A stretch of DNA of 64,000 bases from Sycon ciliatum (GCF_964019385.1 NC_088643.1:7633495-7697494); one strand, 5' to 3'. Shown: positions 33,701 to 47,500, numbered from the stretch's first letter. The notes: generated from the sequence alone by a model not told the origin. Numbers and translations: made by a program.

Positions 33701-34640
33701 TGGGTCACCTGATCCTGTACGTGAAGGAGCTCAGGCGAGTCAGCACTGGAGTTAGCAGGGTCTTGTACGGGGGGGGGGGGGGGGGGGGGGGGGGTGCTGT
33801 GCCCCGCTAAAGTAGATCTACCTGAGAGGCTGGCTGTCGACGGTTGGAGAGCAGGCGACGGTGGGTTATAGGCGATTCACACGACAGGCAAATCCACGTT
33901 TACAGGAAAGTCACCATGGAGATATTCCTGCGGGCGACCAAAATTTGCCCGCGGGAATCAAAAGTGTCCATGGCCTTTTTGCCCGCGGATGCACTCATTT
34001 GCGGGCACTTTTACAGTTATGAGGCTGTGAGGTCATACTATCGTACGGTAGTCTTGAACCCTGGTTGTTTGGCCTTCGTCTTTGGGTACTCATTCCAAAT
34101 CACCACAGTAACGCCGTATACTCACCGGATACTCGCGGGAGCTCTGGCCGCCACCCGCCGCCGTGTGAACTGCAGCCTCACGTTTCACTTCCTGTACTGC
34201 GGGCACCTGACAAACGTGGATTTGCCTGTAGTGTGAATCGCCTATAACTATCTTCTGCTGTTGGTCGAGTAGCTGGTTCGAAAACTGGTACGGTACGGGT
34301 CACTGACGCTGTGGGCGGTGGTTGTAGAGATGAAGGTTGAGACGGTTGGGATGTCGGGCCGGGTGAGCTGTTGTTTCGGCATCGATTTTTCTTGGATGGG
34401 AGACAATTCCTGCATCCTCAACCCCCCCTTGTGGCATTCACACCGGACGCAGGTGCCGCTGCCATTGCACCGGCAGCAAGTGGCACTCTGCATCAGCTGG
34501 TTTGCCGGCCTATGCCGGAGCCGCGCTGGAGCCGGAAAATCCACCGAAAACTGAGCCAAGGCACCTGCCAAGGGCAAGGAGTCAAGCCGCAAGCGGGATT
34601 CACAGAAGCTTTTTCTTTTGTAGTGGAAAGAATAATAATT
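30742..34640 (-). mobile_element. Non-LTR-type retroelement: Cys-rich N terminus, RT, zinc knuckle and nuclease-like C terminus
   Basis: Minus strand, N to C: a Cys-rich block near 34,480-34,420 (CCRCNGSGTCVRCECHKGG), a low-complexity region, GAAGPSGMDAANWRKICTSF at about 32,900, then the RT: KQPGVRPIGIGEVVRRILGK, FADATNAFNRLNR (motif A), EGTTQGDPLAMPMYAL (motif B), SWYADDATSAG (YADD intact). After the RT comes a zinc knuckle (CTCGKPFDTTHALSC) and ARLDVAARGVYG ... MFDVRVFNPF, which resembles a PD-(D/E)xK nuclease core. The 725-residue frame at 32,919-30,742 is open. A frameshift near 32,780, stops near 33,124 and 33,325, and a MITE at 33,869 break the rest. The family is uncertain (R2/NeSL/Utopia-like nuclease-bearing clades are candidates). 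A G28 run lies near 33,767-33,794. Confidence 0.75.
33869..34244. mobile_element. 376-bp MITE inside the nuclease-bearing retroelement
   Basis: Inverted ends TAGGCGATTCACACGACAGG and TAGGCGATTCACACTACAGG are followed by a shared CAAATCCACGTT stretch. TA lies on both sides (33,867-33,868 and 34,245-34,246), though the exact duplication length is ambiguous because the flanks are palindromic. It separates the Cys-rich N-terminal part from the rest of the retroelement. Confidence 0.7.
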
Positions 34641-34644
34641 ATTC

Positions 34645-35042
34645 TGAATAATCATTTCCTTTCCAAGTGTGACGTCATCCCAGTGATGCTACGTACATAC
34701 ATGATACAACGTGTTTCGAACGTTTTTTGTTTTTGCCGAAACTGCGAAAGAAGGAATTCAAATAAGTTTATTGACATGACTTGCTGAGTTCATTTTCTAA
34801 CCATGGCATGAGATTGTTGTTGAATGCCTTACCCCACATTCGATTCTTGAATATCGATATCCTTTGCTCTGTTACTGACTAGGAAGGAAGTAGGCTGTTC
34901 GGCTTCTTTCTTACGACGGGTTTGCCGTAGTAGTTCATACTCCGAGTTAGCGTCTATGTGTATTTGGTTCAGATGTTTGTTATTCATTGAAGAGTCAGGT
35001 CGAAGTATTCAGTGATCGGCCTTAGGGCCACTGTAGTCAGTC
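34645..35042. other. Presumed SART1 5' flank
   Basis: I see no gene and no clear TATA box. An in-frame TAG at 35,034-35,036 just upstream supports the ATG at 35,043 as the start of SART1. Confidence 0.5.
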
Positions 35043-38000
35043 ATGTCTGCACAACAGGATGGAGGCGGTAGCTCTGAATCCCTTAGTATCGAGGAGACCA
35101 AGTAAGAACTGAGAATTTTCAAGCCTTTTTGGAAAATTTCAAATTTTACACTTTCCACTCTTTTACTTTGGGTAGCTTGGCCAAAATAGCAGTCGAATGT
35201 TGAAATGTTCTCAAACAATCCCTTCAGTGGCTTGTCTGCATGCCCTTGTTTTGTATCTTGTGTAGTTTTTGTTGTCTTTGTTGAGTTCAACCGATGTCCA
35301 AATGATCTTTGGGAGCTCTTGAGTTTCGCTTGTCTTTTGCAAAGCTGAAGGAAAGTATCAGGCTGTAGTCTTCAACTCGAACTCTTGTCATCATGGTCAT
35401 TCATGTCATGAGCTGTTTTGAAATGAATGCGTAGATTGATTCTATGTCACTCGCTTGATCAACGTCGATAGACTTTATATGCATCAGCTCATCAGCTTTA
35501 TTTTTTTCCACCTCTGACAAGATTCTTCAATTATGTAGTACATTGTGCATCTGACAAGATCGTAATTTATTTGTACAAGTATGTACGATATTTCCATGGT
35601 CCAGAGTAGAACGCATGCGTCTTGACTTCTCATTTTAGAAAAGCGATCCTGTCAGCTTTTCTATTATTTTCTTGTTGAGTTTCAAGTTCTCCTTCCTCCC
35701 TAGGCTGAGGCTTTCCTGCCACTATCGCCTATCGAGTAGCTCGAAGAAGTGGTTGTTTCAAGAGTCTGAGATCATTTTTTTTGCTAGTAATCTCTTCTCG
35801 AGATTACTGTGTCTTGTCCCTGTTGCCAGTTCGCTTCTGTCCCAGTGTGACGCTTCAGCACACGGTTTTTTTGTTGCTATCTTGCGTGGTGGTACCTGGT
35901 GTCGACTCTGCTGCGAAAGATGGCGACAAGTTTGACAGATAGTTGCAGCAAGAATGCATCATGATATTTTTACAGGTTTAGTTCTGCTGTGTTGATTTAT
36001 TCATAATGTGTTGTCACCTGATCATCTCCTTCTTGTCTTGTGGTCTTAAAATCTTGACTGATTTTGTATTCTTTCAGCAAACTTCGTGCCAAACTTGGAT
36101 TGAAGCCACTAGAAGTTGAGGACTCTTCAGGTTGGTTCAAATTAGTTCAAAATTAATATCTATGACCTATGGGAAACCGTATTCCTGGTTGAACCGTATT
36201 CCTGGTGATTCGCATTTTCTGTACGTGTATTTAGAGTTCTGAGCGAGAAGGTGTTTAGACAAGCCTAGTTCACATTCGACGCAACGCCGATGGTACGGGA
36301 CGTAAGGGCTTGTTGGGAGGGCTGGGGTGAGCTGTAAAATCCTGTACGATTCGTACGACACGACATGCAGCAGCCGTTGCGACGTTCAACGTCGAACGGC
36401 GCGAGTCATACGGCATGGTCCGTGACGGGGTGACTTTCGGGCCAAATTTCTCTTTTTTCGGTACTTCTTTTCAATTATTTCTCCTTGAAAGAAGCGGAAT
36501 CAAGTTCACAATACCAGTTTTTCATGAAGACCAAACAATTAGCTCTGAAAGTTGTGGCATTCAAATATTAGCCCCAGGAAATGATAGAATAGTTCGTCTG
36601 TCACGCTTCTGAACTATCCCTAAATACAATAAGTGACATGACATCTTATGTTGCTACAATTCAACTCAAGTCGTGCTAGCCATTCTGTGAGTTACCATGG
36701 GAAGCGCAGTGTTCGAAATGCTAAAAATATCCAAGTACGAATCGGGAGTAGTCGGCGCACGACACCGTCTCCTGTTCACACTCGAATTGCAGCCGTTTTG
36801 TACGCTTGCGTCCCCGTCTACGCCCGTCTACGGTATGACAAGTTGGATCGATCCAACTCTTCCCGTCGCTTCCCGATCTGTACGGTTGCGTTCCCGTTCC
36901 TGGTGTTCACATTGGACGCCGTCCGATCGTCCCGTCGATCCTTACGTCGCGTCCCGTCGTGCCCTGTCGAATGGGGACCAGGCTACACATTATTCTCGTG
37001 TGTACCGTATTTTCCGGCGTATAACGGCCGATTCTCGATACAACTTTTTGCAACGCGACACGATTTTAGACAGTGACGACAAGTCGCGTACAGTCGCAAG
37101 GCACCTGTCGCAGAAGTGGAAGAAAGTTCAACTTTTGCGAGGCGCGACGTACACATTAGTGTACAGTTTCTACTTTGGGTGCACGTGCACAGTACTACTA
37201 GTGCATAGGGCCGTCGCAAACACCAAAAAATATTGTGAACCGTGTTTCGCTGTCGCATGTCGCGTCGCAAAAAGTTGCATTGTTAATCGGCCTTAAGCCG
37301 CACCCAGATTTGTTGTCGTGAAATACGCTTAGAGTTGCCCTTTCTTTTATTTTTAGATGAAAGGTTTTGGTTTCGGAGAATTTTAGTGAATCGCTTGTTT
37401 CATATGAAACAAAACATTGGACCGGCTCTTAGAAGCGCAACTTGAATCATCAAAACGAAGAGTTTAGATTCCAGACGCGATATGTGTGGGATTTTGGATT
37501 TTTTTCACGTCTGTGTCATCAAGACTTCATTCAGGTCTTCACATTCAAAACCCGGACAGAATAGAGATTTTCTTTGGAGGTTAACGGTGTATTTCATCGT
37601 AGCAAGTGTCCACAGTGTTCAGTGTTTTCATGCTACGTTCTGGTCCGTTCTCATTCCATCGTGCAGGGAAAGAGTCGACGAGCGAACGCAAAGATGTTCA
37701 CCGGCCTGCTAAGAACATTCTCGATGAGGCGCACACAAAGAAGGTATGAAATGGTCCTCTTGCCCTCCTGTGAGAGGAATGCCTGTGAGCATGGCATCAT
37801 ATATCTGTGCCTGTTGTTTCCTGCTGAGTGCATACAGTAAATGAACTACTATTTGACAATGCTGGCGAGTCTGGACACCTTCCAATAGTGCTTGAAAGTG
37901 ATGACGTCAGAAGTCGACAAATAACGACTTCTGGATCCACTCTGCCCATAGCGAAGTACTACCGTATGTGTGGTGGAGAGGTCTCTCGTGTCGCACGCAA

Positions 38001-39283
38001 TTTATGCATGGATCCATACAAAATGTGGATCCAAAGTCAGCATTGTCATGGCTTCTTGCTAGCCGTAACGTAGCACTTCCCAGCCCTATTTGTAGGAAGC
38101 CAACCTGACTAGTTAGGCTGTGTTTACAAGAGAATTTTCAACCCGGGTTGAGTTCACCCCGGGTTGAAAGTCTGTACGATAGACAAAATAGGTGAGCATG
38201 TACATGAAGGCAGTTTACCTGGGTCAAATATTGATATACCGCCAAAAGTCCACTTCTAGAGTCCTGTATGGTCACGTGAATACTTTCGCGCGAAATTTGC
38301 CTGTGCACTGCTATTCAAACCTGGCGCGAGATACGCATAGAAGTACGTTAGTACGATATTCTCAACCCGGGTTAATTTCAACCCTTCCCCAGAACCCGGG
38401 GCGAAATTTCAACCCGGGTCAAGCGCAATGCGTCATGTAAACGCGCCATTCATTTTGTGTACATGGCGGGTTGAAATCTGACCCGGGTTGAAACGCCTCC
38501 TGTAAACACATCCTTAGAAACATTGCCGTGCCTTCACGAAAATGTGTTCTCCCAGTTTTGGTATGAGGTATAAGCTCGTTGGGCATTGCCGAATATGGAT
38601 TGCAGGAGTAATGCATGTGAGTATGCTGGGATCGGGGTACTTTTCAGGGATACATTGTTCAACACCCCCGGGTGGCTGCGTGAGGTGTTCGCGGTACAAA
38701 TTACGTCATTGCACAATGGGCTTGTTGTTCTGCTCTACTGTTGTGCGGGGTTGCCCAGATCAAGGCGAAGATGGAAAGGGTGCGGATGATGCGAGAGACA
38801 CACAAAACGTTAAGGTAAGCTGCGAACATCATTGACTTTTTCTTGTCCATTTTTCTTGTGCTGGTGTGTGAAGCTGTACTGTAGTCTGTTATTGGACTTG
38901 AGCCGCACTGTTTCCATGCAGTGCTTTGAGATTTCCAATAACTCGTATCTGTTTTCTGTTGCAGTTCAGTGAAAACATTGGGTTCCAGGGACGACGAAGA
39001 TGACGATATCACGTCTTGGCTGACGAAATCGCGCAAATTGGACAAGGAGCGGCTGAAAGCAGAGAGAAGGGTAATTACTAGTATTGAGATGTGACGTCAA
39101 TCCCCCTGCTTGTAGAATTACGGCTGTCACGGTGTGTCAATGCCGACACAGATCAACAGCTAGCGACCTAGTTACGGGCTGCTGTTCCGTTCACTCATTG
39201 TGTGTTTGCTCTGATTATGTATAATATACATAATCAGTGTGTGTGTGTGTGTGTGTGTAAGTGAGACTACATTATAGTCTCAC

Positions 39284-39374
<91 letters not shown>

Positions 39375-41318
39375 CACACACACACACCTGTATTATTATA
39401 TAACAAGCAGTTGCATTTTAGAAGGTGCAAGGTTACGTTTGTCCAGCTTGACGATTACATGTTAAGGCTCTGTGTTGGTCGTTTTCTCTTTCCTCCCAGC
39501 AACGCGAGCTTGATGCTATGGATGAAGATTTTGGTGTTAGTGCCATGCTTGATGAAGAGATGAGTCAGAAGGACAAAAAACGGAAAGGCAAAGGAAATGA
39601 GGTGAGCCATCTTTTGGGGCACTCACACGATATCAAGTTCGCTGAAGCGCAAGTGGTTCACAATGTGCTTCATGATCTCGCCCAGCTTCTGAACTTTGCA
39701 TCTCGCTACTGCATCACAGTGCTGTCAAGTGCTAGCAGACGCATTTTGCCTAGCTTTCATCGATGCACAGCGTATCTATGGTTGTTCACCGCTTGGGTTC
39801 CGAACTTTGCCAGGTCCACTCGGGATTTTTGTAGTAGCAATCCCGATTAAAATCGGATCAGATCTGGCTTGGAACTTGTTCATGTTGTCTGGATGTCATG
39901 GTTTGCTGTAGCTGAGCTGTGCCGTTTCTCATATTGTTAAATTTGTGTGGACAGAGCTACTCTTCGAAGCACCTCGGGGGACTGAAGGTCGAGCACGACG
40001 AAGGTGCATTCATGGTAAGCACTCAGCTAAAAGGGACCCACGGCTCAGCTGGGAGTCAATGGCACTAACACACCCGCCCACTAGCATCCAGGTGCAGGTG
40101 AAGCTATTTTCACGATCCTCAGGCAGCTGAAATCGATGAGTTCTTGGACAGCGTTGACTTCCATAGAGGGTGGTTTGGCTTGTCTATGAGCATGATTGAG
40201 AAACGAGAGGTACCAGGTTCCAGCAGTGCTTGGAGTGGACGTATTTTCGCAGCCCTGCTATGATCCACAGTGTGGTCTGGCACAACAGTACCATGGATGT
40301 CGCAAGTGCATACAAAGTGTTTTACACTTCCAATAGGTCTTGCCCTACCTGGTATGCAAATCCGTAATGTCTTTTTGTTACATTTTATTTTTTCCGGTCT
40401 TCCGTTGACCCTCGCTATGTTCGGAAAAGTTAGTTCTTTGCGGCTGTGTGCTGCGTGCATGATTGAAGTAAATCTCCAGTGCACTGTGTGTGTGTGTGTG
40501 TGTGTCTGTGCGTGTGTGCGTGTGTGTGTGTTCATACGTGGTATGGTATGAAGTAGGTGCGATTTTTTTGTCAAGATGTGTCGTTACTTTTAGTCAGCGC
40601 TGCTGCGTGTGCTGAAGACTCGAGTGAAGAGTCGTGCTTGTTTGTGTCTATATATTTGCCTTGTGTACCTAGGATGGAACAACCACAGTTCTAACCCTCA
40701 AAGACCAAGGTGAGTGCTAGCTGAGGACTTGTAAAAAGAAAAAGAAATTGAGTTCTGGGATCAATTGTACAGTACTGTAGGGTGCCGAAGATCGTTTTTG
40801 GGGGGGGGTGGGGGTGGGGGTCAGCATTGTGGCCTGGGCTGGATCAATTAATAAACCAGCTAACCAGCAAAGATAACATGGGTCTAAAGGCCGATTCATA
40901 CTTCGTTTCGCGTACGGGAAACGCGTTGCGTCGCGAAAAAGTTCATCTGAGCTCGACTATTTCGCGTACGGGAAAGCCATCGTGCGACGGCCGCGCGATA
41001 ACTTTCCCGTACGCGAAATGAAGTATGAATCGGCATTAATACTGTTTCATTCCAATTTCTTTGTTCTTCCATCCAGATGTTTTAGAGGACGGTGATGACA
41101 TCTTGGTCAATGTCAACTTGCTAGATCTTGAGCGGGTAGGTGATGCTACACAAGCAGTTTTGCTGTGTCAACTTTGTGTGTGTGTGGTGTGTGTGTGTGT
41201 GTGTGTGTGTGCCTGTTGACTTTGCGATTTCTCTCTCTTCTCTTCTCTCTTCTTGTCCTTGTCTCCCGCTTCTGAGAGCGGCGTTTCCCGATAGGGTAGC
41301 TGTACATAGTAGTAATAG

Positions 41319-41380
<62 letters not shown>

Positions 41381-41493
41381 TGTCCCAGCACAAGTTGCTA
41401 TGTATAACATAGCTGTTCGCTATCATCGCTTACGCGATGGGCATGTCTGAGGTGTGTGTGTGTGTGTGTGTGTGTGTGCTACTGGGTCCCATT

Positions 41494-41560
<67 letters not shown>

Positions 41561-44500
41561 TGTGTGTCACTGTGTGTGTGTGAGTGAGACAGAGAGGCAA
41601 AGAAAGAGAGGGAGAGAGCAATAGAGATTGAATATAAGCAGGTTTACATACATAATATATGCTTGAAGGGCTTGCAGAGTTTTTAGCTTTTCAGGTCATC
41701 ACATGTCCGTATTCGTGCTGATGTGTTTCTCTCTCACAGGCAAAAAAGAACCAAGAGAACAAAAAACGAAAGCCAGAATATAGACCTTGGGAGGAGGAAG
41801 AGCTGGATGAAGATGGCATGGTACGTTGGAAGTGTTGTTGATGCATTATCTGGTTTTAGTTACCTCATTAGACTTTTTACGATAAAACTTGGATAAGAGG
41901 CCATCCAGCATTATGATAATTTCCACGGAACGAAAATGTTCTTGCTGATGCGGCACCAATCCCACATCATTACTTCGATGCTGTGCGATCATGACTGCAG
42001 AATTCATGCTATTTGTTACTGTTTTATAACCCTCGTTATTGATAATTTCAGCGAAAACATGAGAAGCTTGCAGTTTTTTATCTACCGCGCCTCGACACAG
42101 AAGATATTTTGAATTTAAATCATGACTGTCTTGGATTATTGTCTTTTTTGCAAGGTGAAAAGTACGAGTATGTGTGACCCCTTACTTTCCTTCTGTATTT
42201 CCTCCTTCTGTGTGTTTGCAGCCCATTAACAAAGCAGTACTTTCGAAGTACGATGAGGAGATTGAGGGAAAAGAAAAGAAATCCTTCACACTAAGTATGT
42301 GTATTGTGTTGTTCTGGCTAGTCTGTTGAGTAGTGTTCTGGCTTTGAGTAGTGTTCTGGCTTGGAGTAGTATTCTGGCTTGGAGTAGTATTCTGGCTTGG
42401 AGTAGTATTCTGGGTGCTCTGTGTGTTGGAGTAATATTCTGGGTACTAGTACTCTGTGTTGGAGTAGTGTTCTGGGTACTCTGTGTTGGAGTAGTGTTCT
42501 GGGTACTCTGTGTTGGAGTAGTGTTCTGGGTACTCTGCGTTGGAGTAGTGTTCTGGGTACTCTCTGTGTTGAAGTATTGTTCTGGCTGGGAGTATTGTTC
42601 CGGGTACTCTGTTTTGGAGTAGTGTTCTGGGCACTCTGTGTTAGAGTACTGTTCTGGCTTCTCTTTGTTGGAAGTCGTATCCTATCTACACTATGCTTTG
42701 GCTACACACTTGATTGATTCCTCTTTGATATCCATAGTGCATTGCCTTTTGGACAACTTTCACAGTAGCTTGGTGTGCCAATGTCCTGCTTGTCCCTGTG
42801 CTTGTTTGCGGCTATCCAGACACCAGCGGTGCAGCAGACCTGTCTGATAAGATGATGATGGACATGATCAAGAAGGACATGCAGGCGCGAGCGGTGAGTG
42901 TTGCTGCCTTTTTCTATGTTCCAGTTTCATCCTACATGTAGTGTGTGATGCGTTGCGAAGGCAAGGTATAGATTTGTTTTGTTTCTTCCCTCCAAGTTTC
43001 CTTGTGTTTTATTTCGATTTTTCTCCTGCTGTCCCTGTTTTCAATTATGCCTCCATGCACCTTGCTGTGTGTGTAGCAAACTCTGGATTACTCAAAGGGT
43101 GAGTTAGCACGAGAGTACTACACTAGTGAGGAGATGACAGCGTTCAAGAAGCCGAAGAAGAAGAGGAAAATGATGAAGAAGAAAATGCTCAAGGTGTGTA
43201 TGAATACTGCTTCTTCCTTGTCGAATGCCGTTATGCTTCGCTGTCAGTGGTCCCGGCTTGAAAGCTGTGTACCGATCTCTTACACCACTGTTTCGCAAAG
43301 AGAATATGCGGAATTGCATGTACTACCGCTCTGATAAGGTGACAAAAGGGCCTAGAAGACTACTTCAACTAGGACCAAGGGATGTTATCTCCAGTCAAAT
43401 GGCACTGGATAAGAAGACTGCATGTGTAAGGTCTCTTGAGCGGTCGGCTTATTGAGAGGCTTCACTGTACAGGCTTCCCATGCATGGTGTAAAGCAATTT
43501 GTATTAGCCACTGAGCAGGCAACTGGCCATGCGTCTTGTTCATGCGTTGTGTGGGGTGTCTTGTTTTACTGTTTAGCTTCCTGTGACACCAGAAGTACAT
43601 TATATGTTAGCTGAGCAGCCACGAGTGTGCAACTCTAATAATTCTCTGGGCTTGCTTTGCGGTGCATGATCGTGATTACATAGCCCAAGACCAGTGGATG
43701 ATGAACTGACCTTCATTGTTAGCAGCAACTGTCAATCACGTGTGGATTCTCGCCATTGGAGACCCCACGCACAGAATGTTACACTTGTGAGAGATTATTT
43801 GCTTTTGATGATAACCCCTGTGTTGTGCCATAGGCTGATGACCTGCTACGAATAGATCCAGACGAATCCGAGGCACCACCACAGCCTCCCAAGGACCGGC
43901 GCTCTTCTCGAAGGGAGGCACCGCCTTCGATCAAGAAAGAACCTGTGCGGGAAACGGCGGAGGAGTTGAAGCTGTCAGATGAAGAGGATGACGATTCAGA
44001 GTTACGCATTGCGCTCGCAAGGTATGTCTGTGTATGTGTGTGTGGGGGGGGGGGGGGGGCTTTCACCCGAACGCAATGTTAGGCATCGTACAGGTCATTT
44101 TTGCTCTGCTTCGACTTCGGTCTGCTGATATCCAGTGGGCTTGCATGCAGGACGCCCTCCGTTCTGGAGTGCTGCGTATATTTGCGTTATGGCTCAGGAC
44201 AATCTCACGCCGTATACACGCTCATTCAGAGACTCACACCCACAAACTGACCTGTTGCTAATGAGATGATCTTTTGTGTTCTTCTGTCTATGAAGGACGC
44301 GGCGTTTGCGACAAATGGAGAGACGCAGATCCCCTTCGCCTGTCCAGGATGCCCAGGTGAGTGGAACAGGATAGCTGGCTTGATGCCATCCTTGGTCCGT
44401 CCCTTGGCTGTGAGGGTGCTTGTTCAGCACAGCCATCCTTGGTCCGTCCCTTGGCAGTGAAGGTGCTTGTTTAGCACAGGCATCCTTGGTCCGTCCCTTG

Positions 44501-47500
44501 GCAGTGAAGGTGCTTGTTTAGCACAGGCATCCTTGGTCCGTCCCTTGGCAGTGAGAGTGCTCGTTTAGCACATGGCGAGACCGTACTCTGCTTATTGGCA
44601 CAAGCACGAACAGCTCGCGCGCAACATTTATTGATGGCGAGTTACCCTGGTGACAGCTTATTCTTTTCAATATTAGAAGCATATCAGTGTGAGCATGTTC
44701 ATTTCAGTTTGTCCTGTGTTCCTGTGTGGACTTTTTCGTTTTTACACGTAGTATTCCTCTGATTTTCTCTTGCCATGACATGCAGGTCAAGATGGAGGAT
44801 AGCAGTGATGAGGAAGAAAAGAGCGTCTCCTTTGCTGGTAGGGTTTTGGTTCTTTCGCTTTCATGCCAACTCGAGTTTTGCCTGAAATCGGATATCTCTA
44901 GCATGTGTGCATTGACTTTGTGAAGTCAAAAAAACCTGTCTTTTCTACCTTTCCCCAGAAGTCTTCTTTGTGAGAAGATAACTTTGCCGACCACTCCAAG
45001 CACAATAGACGAGGTAAAGTTCACAGGATCCTGTCTCGGTGGATACTGATTTTGTCAACCTACTTTTTTTTCCTTGTACCATGTCTACTGTGTTCATGCA
45101 GGTGCCATTATAAGTACAACATCTGAGTTCTGTCGCACTGTCGGCGCTGAAGACGCTTCTCCCAGTAAGTTTGGCAATTGCTGCTGGAACTGGTCATATT
45201 CCGTTCTCTCTGCTCTGCTTTTATTGCCCGTGTGAAAGGTTACATCGCAGTTGTGTACGTCGTGATTGTTTTGTTCTCTTTTCACCCAATCATTATATAC
45301 GCCTGTCTGCCTGTTTGTTTAATGTGACTTGTTTTGTGCAGCCCATCGGCCAAGTCACTCCGTTTCTATGGAAGAAAGCGATGATGATAATGATGATATG
45401 GTGAGTTAGAATGAGCTTGCAAGCTGTTTCCTCTGTATGATGGAAACAATGCAAGTTGTTATGCAACCGATGATGATAACTTTTGCGCTCTTGCCACTTT
45501 GTATTGCCGCTGAGGCTGCACCGTGGTGAGCAAGTGCACAGAGGTTGCTGGTGGGGTTTGGGGATGCTGTGTGGTGGTTGCAAGTACCCGGGAAGAGATC
45601 TTGCTGTGGTGTGTGTGGCGTTGGTGTATTCTTTGGAATGGCGGACTGTCTCCACACTCCAGTTGGAAGGACCAGGTACTGTAGGTTTGGAGGCGCTCAC
45701 AATGTGTAGTGCTACCATTGTGGGTGTCCTTCCGGCTCCCATGCGATTGCAGGGTTGAGCTGGTCCCGGACGGCAGCGTGCCGTGTGCCACTGAGGCTCA
45801 GTCCCAGTGCCCGCTTTCTTTTTCATTTGGTCCCATGCACGCACTTGGGCCGAGTACATGTGATACGCACATCATTGCTGTGCGTGTCACTCATGATTTC
45901 ATACGTTTCTATGGCCAGTTTCATGGCTGAAAGCCCGGATTGTTTGAGCCTCCCGTTGAGACGCGCGGTTGAGATGCCGAATCCCCGGGGGTCGTGGTGT
46001 TGTATTTTTCAACACTGCGCGGTTCGATGCAGTTTCCGAACACATATCATTTCTTTTTTCTTTTGTTGTTGGCCTAGGATGATACGCTGCGCTGCTGGTG
46101 TCCATTGGGCATCTGTGCGTCGGCATTTTCTGAGGCTCTTTCTATCGTCTTGAACTGTGTGTCATGCACGCATACATTGCCGTGTGTTTTAGTGGTTTCT
46201 TTTTTTGGTGTGTGCGCTTTTGCTTGTTTATGGAAGGATATCGAAGAACCGGAGGAAGGTGCACCAGGTACAGCTGGTTGGAGTCAAGTGGACCCGCGAC
46301 AAAAAAAGAAGGACAAGATTGAAGTAAAGCTTGAAGTAAGTAACTGTGTTTAGAAGACCATAGCTGTTTTGTCCTGATTTCTGTTAGCTTACAATCTTAG
46401 AAAAGGCCACTGTGAGTGACTGTCGATGATAACGCCTCTTTCACAGGCAAACAAAACACAAATGGCCATGGTGAAGGAGTACAGTCAACTTTGTGAATAA
46501 CGACACTCGGCGGGGCATCAGAAAAGTGTCCTTATTCGCGAAGTGTCCTTATACCCGAAGTCCCATTTCAATGTCTGTGAACCCATATTTGTATAGTAAA
46601 GTTATGACATGCATATCGAAGTGAAGCTCTTTTCGTGCTCTATGTCAATGTGTACTTTATTTTCATATTGCAATTGAAAGGAACTATAAAGTCAGTATTC
46701 AAGGGAAGTAAATGGAAAAATAAGCTTTTTGGAGCCATCTACAGGGACGTGTACATGTATGATGATTAATGTACAAGCATGTACATTGTACATGACGTGT
46801 AGTTGTGTGGTCGTGCTGATCGATTCAACTATTTTGAAGCAAAAGAAAAGAAAGAAATTAGCCCCCCCCCCCCCCCCTCTGGCTGCATCTTCTTGCATGT
46901 GTTCCTTTATTCATCGCCATGGGCTCTGGTACTTCTGCATGACAGGTACTGGAAATACATGTGGCTGTCAAAAGCCCAGAAAATCGTTACTCAAGCAGTG
47001 AATTTGACCTCAGGGCACTAAAATCATGTCGCTATTCGCGAATTGTCGTTACTCAGATAGTCGTTATATCCCAAGTTAAATGTATACAGTTAGATGGGAC
47101 TTTGCTCTGGGCATGGAAATTCTGTCGTTACTCGCGAATTGTCGTTATACCCACAGTCGTTATTAGCCCCCCCCCCCTGGCTGCATCTTATTGCGTATGT
47201 ACCTTCATCGCCGTGGATTCTGGCACTTCTGCATGACTGGTACGTATTTCCTTGATTACCAGCCGCCCTTGAATAGGCGCCGCCAGCCACTAGTACTAAG
47301 GATAGTTTGATACAAGAGTGCATTCGAGTTTGTGATTTGCACGCACTTCTCACATGTACAAGATGACCTTCAAGTACAAAGTCATCTTACTTCACCTGCA
47401 GCTCTAATCCCTACCCTTCACACACTACACAGTCATTCCTTCGAAATTGAAAGATGCTCGTCCAGATTGGTGAAAACTCTCTCTAAATGACCTCACAATC

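Noticed and set aside
33767-33794. G-quadruplex as a functional element
   Set aside because: The run of about 28 G lies in the decayed low-complexity part of a retroelement, and run length is unreliable in assembly.
35488-35500. CTCATCAG, reverse complement of a hammerhead box
   Set aside because: There is no GTTTCG partner on the correct side.
36648-37296. Open frames of 142 and 199 codons upstream of SART1 exon 3
   Set aside because: They overlap the borders of two TIR elements and show no homology or splice context.
39261-41621. His-Thr and Val-Cys repeat proteins
   Set aside because: These are translations of (CA)n and (GT)n microsatellites.
45293-45859. 188-codon minus-strand frame in SART1 intron 18
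   Set aside because: It has no recognisable domain, and its composition looks like intronic sequence; it also overlaps exon 18 on the other strand.
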